Below, in pieces: positions 61,901 to 64,000 of a stretch of 64,000 nt of DNA. Every line of letters begins with the position of its first letter. Positions within the stretch are counted from its first letter, which is position 1. The position numbers and the translations under genes are program-made. The notes beneath the pieces are model-generated. The model worked only from the letters and a program-made list of their open reading frames with translations. It did no database searches and was not told where the DNA came from. Source of the stretch: Desulfonatronospira thiodismutans ASO3-1. Its GTDB lineage: Bacteria > Desulfobacterota > Desulfovibrionia > Desulfovibrionales > Desulfonatronovibrionaceae. The stretch covers positions 1,043,658-1,107,657 of the forward strand of contig NZ_ACJN02000001.1 in NCBI RefSeq assembly GCF_000174435.1, written 5' to 3'.

Positions 61901-62190
61901 TTGACCTTTTAACCAAGCCGGATTTGGAGCTAAGTGACTCAGACCGGAAGAAAGTGAAAGCTACCGCCAAAGAACTATTAACCAAACTCAAGACAGAAAA
62001 GCTGGTCCTGGACTGGCGCAAGCGTCAGCAGACCAGAGCTGAGGTGCGCATAACCATTGAAAAAATCCTGGACGAGGGGTTGCCCAGGGCCTTTACCCCG
62101 GAGTTGTTTGAACAAAAAACAACTGCTGTATATCAGCATGTATACGAGTCATATTATGGGGTTGGGCAAAGTGTGTATGCGGCGGCTTAA
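58954..62190 (+). CDS. hsdR: Type I restriction endonuclease/translocase subunit
   Basis: 1,078 residues. The nuclease domain has 'RRADLVGFVNGLPLVLMELK' (D...ExK, about residues 147-164). The motor has Walker A 'WHTQGSGKSISM' near 298 and motif II 'VITDEAHRSQYD' near 399, then 'AFTGTPL' and later helicase motifs to 'QTIARANRVYPGK'. A helical C-terminal third binds the methylase core. All motifs are intact. It is separated from hsdS by the DUF262 gene but coupled to it by a one-base stop/start overlap. Confidence 0.92.
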   Translation: MTPSDYSENTLVEQPAISMLDELGWKTFDAYSEFDHGSSSLGRENKGEAILKTRLLQALQQLNPDIPVEALQEVITELSKDRSRMSLAAANKEIYELIKHGMRVSVPNTEDEEERIEWVRIIDWENPLKNDFLLCSQFWVTGEMHTRRADLVGFVNGLPLVLMELKAIHRRLETAFTCNLSDYKDTIPHLFWTNALIILSNGSQSRVGSVTAGWEYFSEWKKIDDEEEPGRVSLETMLKGVCEPSRLLELVENFTIFQEVPGGLIKLIAKNHQYLGVKNAIKALENIQEHKGKLGVFWHTQGSGKSISMIFFAQKVMRKRPGNWTFVIVTDRHELDIQIYKNFVSAGVVTEGRAQAESSQHLRQLLTEDHRYVFTLIHKFRTEKGEIHPVLSEREDIIVITDEAHRSQYDTLAMNMRTALPRASFLAFTGTPLIVGEEKTREVFGEYVSIYDFKQSVDDGATVPLYYENRIPELQLKNEDLDKEMERILEEAELDEEQEKKLEREFAREYHLITREDRLEAISKDLVSHFITRGFRGKGMMICIDKATAIRMFNKVQKYWQEKINSLEKELVRADSQSKDVLSERLKWMKETDMAVVVSQGQNEIGDMEKKGLDIRPHRKRILEEDLENRFKDPEDPFRLVFVCAMWMTGFDVPSCSTLYLDKPMRNHTLMQTIARANRVYPGKVSGLIVDYAGVFRDLEKALAIYGARGGKDDGNRPVEDKAALLEALKQSLRETEEFCKRHGVDLERIEQAEGFGRIGLLDDALKALVPPEQLEKAGIINRQEDMDDAVESLVGSEEAKRKYLDLAKTVDRLYKAVLPDQEAKAFSVKVAPIQIIAQKIRNLTPPADISLVMGQVEELLDRSIKPEGYVMPESTPDNPENLIDLSGIDFEKLAEQFKKGRKKTINEKLKGMVARKLMMMVRLNRTRINYMEKFQKLIEKYNEGSMNAEEFFRQLKEIVRSLDLEEQRAVSENLSEEELALFDLLTKPDLELSDSDRKKVKATAKELLTKLKTEKLVLDWRKRQQTRAEVRITIEKILDEGLPRAFTPELFEQKTTAVYQHVYESYYGVGQSVYAAA

Positions 62191-62210
62191 ATATAAGTAA
62201 GGTTTTTCAA

Positions 62211-62507
62211 TTAAGGCTCAGGTATAGTATACTGGCCATCCCTGATCTCCACCTTCCCCAGGGCCAGCAGCTTCCTGACAGAGGGCCTCATGGTCTTGCT
62301 GGGGGCATCCAGCTGCATGCGCAGGAGCTTGTCATAGATCTGCAGGACGTTACGGGCCTGCTGCGCCTTATGGGGCTCCAGGAAGCGTATGCCATGGACT
62401 GTGACTTGCCCTTTGGAATCGAGTTCTACGTTCAGACGCAGGGACTGTAAGAATTTAAGCGGATCGAAGGGGGTGCGCATAAGTAAAATCCTGAGAGCAG
62501 GCCACAA
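62211..62507 (-). CDS. Small uncharacterised protein after HU
   Basis: 98 residues. A central helix-rich stretch ('QQARNVLQIYDKLLRMQLDA') is followed by 'MRPSVRKLLALGKVEIRDGQ', which could be a winged-helix-like fold. It starts ten bases after the HU stop and ends tail-to-tail with hsdR. It probably shares the HU transcript. Function unknown. Confidence 0.55.
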   Translation of the reverse strand: MWPALRILLMRTPFDPLKFLQSLRLNVELDSKGQVTVHGIRFLEPHKAQQARNVLQIYDKLLRMQLDAPSKTMRPSVRKLLALGKVEIRDGQYTIPEP

Positions 62508-62516
62508 GAAAAAGCA

Positions 62517-62789
62517 TCAGGATACAGCTTCTTTCAACTTCTTCCCCGGCTTGAACTTGGGCACCCGGGCAGCAGGGATATTGATCTCAGCGCCGGTTTG
62601 GGGATTGCGGCCGGTCCTTGGCTTTCTCTCTGCTACTGTGAATGTACCGAAGCCCGGCAGTGCTACCTGGTCGCCGTTCTTAAGCTGCTCGGAAATGATG
62701 TCCTCCACTCCATCCAAGGCCTTCTGGGCATCTGCCTTGGTCATTCCAGATTTCTGGGCAAGACTATCCACCATCTGTTTCTTGTTCAT
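62517..62789 (-). CDS. HU-family DNA-binding protein
   Basis: 90 residues, a complete HU/IHF fold: 'SLAQKSGMTKADAQKALDGV', the DNA-contacting arm 'GRNPQTGAEINIPAARVPKF' and 'PGKKLKEAV'. The R-N-P(Q)TG arm tip and K/R pattern are those of HU-beta-like proteins. AAAGGAGCC precedes the ATG. It bends and coats DNA; as an island-borne copy it may organise this element's DNA. Confidence 0.92.
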   Translation of the reverse strand: MNKKQMVDSLAQKSGMTKADAQKALDGVEDIISEQLKNGDQVALPGFGTFTVAERKPRTGRNPQTGAEINIPAARVPKFKPGKKLKEAVS

Positions 62790-62848
62790 AAAAGGCTCCT
62801 TTTTATCTTATTGGAATTGATGTGTAAAATAAGCAGGCTGGGAAAAAT

Positions 62849-63358
62849 CTATGCTTGCACCACTGGGTAGGACTTCCTGGCATGCTCCAGCAGCATAAAC
62901 ATGACGGTCTTGACCAGAACCTGGGTGTTAGGATGCTTACTCTCCCTTGGTCCTGCTACATTAAGGACATAGACATCACTCTCCAGCCCCCATTCCCAGA
63001 TAAAGTCTATATCTTTATTTAAAGGATCGTCTTCAAGATCACATACATACAATGGCTTTTCATGCTTGATTGCCATATTAAAGGTCAAGTTGGTGCCTCC
63101 GGTGGGCTTGCCGTAGGTAAAGATCATAGTTCCATCAGAGTCAATGACATTCTGCTTGTTCCGGACACGATAGTCTGCTGAGTCAAGTTCCTGGACAGGA
63201 TATTTAGCGGGTATTGGCCCAGCCTCGGATTTGCGGCCCTTGGGACACCAACCGCCACATGGATGACCAAGCTCCAAGGCAGCGTCCAGGGCTCCCAAAG
63301 CAGCTCCTGTCTGGCCGCCGGTAATTATTTTTTCGAATATCTTACGTTTTGTCATCAA
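62849..63358 (-). CDS. YpsA-related SLOG-family protein, right copy
   Basis: 169 residues, paralogous to 50991-51500: 'FEKIITGGQTGAALGALDAA' and 'GGWCPKGRKSEAGPIPAKYP', then 'NVAGPRESKHPNTQ'. A notable change is A-A in place of A-D in the 'GGQTGAD' loop, which may alter ligand binding. The start overlaps the stop of the preceding small secreted-protein gene by four bases. Confidence 0.8.
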   Translation of the reverse strand: MMTKRKIFEKIITGGQTGAALGALDAALELGHPCGGWCPKGRKSEAGPIPAKYPVQELDSADYRVRNKQNVIDSDGTMIFTYGKPTGGTNLTFNMAIKHEKPLYVCDLEDDPLNKDIDFIWEWGLESDVYVLNVAGPRESKHPNTQVLVKTVMFMLLEHARKSYPVVQA

Positions 63359-63675
63359 AGAGAATCTTCTCCCTGCTCCCTCATCTGCCTCTCGAACACC
63401 CGGCTTAAAACCGCCTGGCGCATGGATTCAAAGATGGCAATGCCGTCAGCTACTCCTATGTCTCCACGGTCTATCTTCTCACACAGGCCAATACGTAAGG
63501 CATGCAATGTTTGTACATTCAAGTCTCTGGGGTATTTTTGATTCATGGCCTCCCACTCAGCTAAAGCCTCTGGTTCATGGCAGAAGTTTTCAGGCTCCTC
63601 GGAGCCGGCTGGAGTGGCAAACAGGAAGATTGATAGGAACGGAAGAACAAAAAGGCTAAATGTCTTCATCTGCAT
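63355..63675 (-). CDS. Small secreted protein
   Basis: 106 residues with an N-terminal signal peptide ('TFSLFVLPFLSIFLFATPAG', cleavage near S-E-E). The mature part has two cysteines ('NFCHEPEALAEW' and 'GLCEKIDRGDIGVADGI') that could form a disulfide. The ATG lies 20 bases inside the end of the upstream gene. Unknown family. Confidence 0.55.
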   Translation of the reverse strand: MQMKTFSLFVLPFLSIFLFATPAGSEEPENFCHEPEALAEWEAMNQKYPRDLNVQTLHALRIGLCEKIDRGDIGVADGIAIFESMRQAVLSRVFERQMREQGEDSL

Positions 63676-63841
63676 CTCCTTCCCTCACGTACTGATCCCA
63701 CAGATCCTCGAAGATCAACCTGGTGGCATCCCCCAGTTCTCCATTGAGCGCTGCTTGCAGGATAAGGTGGTGGTGCTTGTCCAGGATGGCTCCCTGGTTT
63801 GTGGCTTGGAGGATAGTCAAGGCTTTTTCAGAGTCTGTCAT
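63656..63841 (-). CDS. Small acidic protein of unknown function
   Basis: 61 residues, helical: 'EKALTILQATNQGAILDKHH' and 'AALNGELGDATRLIFEDLWD'. It overlaps the secreted-protein gene by 20 bases and lies 31 bases after the partial gene at the right edge. It is supported mainly by its position in this tight unit. Confidence 0.45.
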   Translation of the reverse strand: MTDSEKALTILQATNQGAILDKHHHLILQAALNGELGDATRLIFEDLWDQYVREGDADEDI

Positions 63842-63872
63842 GGTGGTGGTTCCTGTGCATCTGCAGTGGATT

Positions 63873-64000
63873 TTATTTCGCCCGCCTTCCCTGGAGCTCC
63901 AGGGACACTCTCTTGACCTCCTCCAGGTATTCTTCCTTGGTGATTATACCCTTGGCAAAAAATAGGTTCAGCAAGGCCTCATGCTGGATCATGCTTGAAT
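63873..64000 (-). CDS. Small 'ITKEEYL' protein, right copy (partial)
   Basis: The last 42 codons of a gene running off the window. 'MIQHEALLNLFFAKGIITKE' and 'EYLEEVKRVSLEL' align with 50179-50367 over the whole conserved half. The start is outside the window. It heads a minus-strand unit with a small acidic protein, a secreted protein and the SLOG protein, mirroring the left-hand unit at 50179-51500. Confidence 0.7.
   Translation of the reverse strand, partial: SSMIQHEALLNLFFAKGIITKEEYLEEVKRVSLELQGRRAK

Overview
The window looks like a stretch of accessory chromosome from a mesophilic bacterium, most likely a sulfate-reducing Desulfobacterota (Desulfovibrionales-like). The grounds are a mid-range GC content with strong AGGAGG ribosome sites, a bacterial histone-fold protein (DUF1931), a NapH-like polyferredoxin, and many dispersed palindromic repeats with a REP-associated transposase. 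This assignment is an inference from gene content, not from a marker gene. Almost the whole window is a defence and toxin-antitoxin island, broken by one block of ordinary housekeeping genes (about 36.9-49.8 kb).

Region 1 (1-13 kb) holds a PD-(D/E)XK nuclease-like gene with an unknown partner, a second nuclease-like gene wedged beside a duplicated 5' fragment of the next gene, a Cas4-like/DUF2779 fusion, a tandem-AAA ATPase with a small companion and a divergent WYL regulator, a short DnaE-type polymerase, an MNT/HEPN toxin-antitoxin pair and a NucS-like nuclease with a PUA/EVE-like tail. Region 2 (13-16.3 kb) is a graveyard: a heptamer tandem repeat, a CARF-like gene truncated by a complete but dead RAYT element, a duplicated 3' piece of pglX fused to an ADP-ribosylglycohydrolase start, and a broken ParE-type toxin beside its antitoxin.

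Region 3 (16.3-31.2 kb, minus strand) is a type 1 BREX operon, brxA-brxB-brxC-pglX-[AAA ATPase-DUF4276]-pglZ-brxL. The inserted ATPase/Toprim-like pair resembles a PARIS-type module and is translationally knitted into the operon. A 225-bp repeat element sits exactly at the brxB stop/brxC ribosome-site junction. Region 4 (31.2-36.8 kb) contains an ADP-ribosylglycohydrolase and a partial duplicate of it, plus at least four toxin-antitoxin loci, several of them truncated. One HigB-type toxin is split by a 64-65 bp MITE with a perfect target duplication.

Region 5 (36.9-49.8 kb) carries a soluble PAS/MCP-like protein, the DUF1931 histone, a three-gene phosphorelay, a glycosyltransferase and a glycoside-hydrolase-like gene, a ZraP-like gene with a sigma-54 promoter and an upstream palindrome, a polyferredoxin, an ArsR-rhodanese regulator with its operator, and tRNA-Pro(GGG). 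Region 6 (50-64 kb) is a second island. A type I restriction system, hsdM-hsdS-[DUF262-HNH-AlbA_2]-hsdR, is translationally coupled throughout. It is flanked by inverted paralogous gene sets (a short 'ITKEEYL' protein and a YpsA/SLOG protein on each side).

Three dispersed non-coding element families thread through the window: E1 (palindromic ends, 6-7 bp target duplications), E2 (CTAA at both ends, no inverted ends) and RAYT-linked REPs. Most of the truncations and chimeras are at, next to, or inside copies of these.
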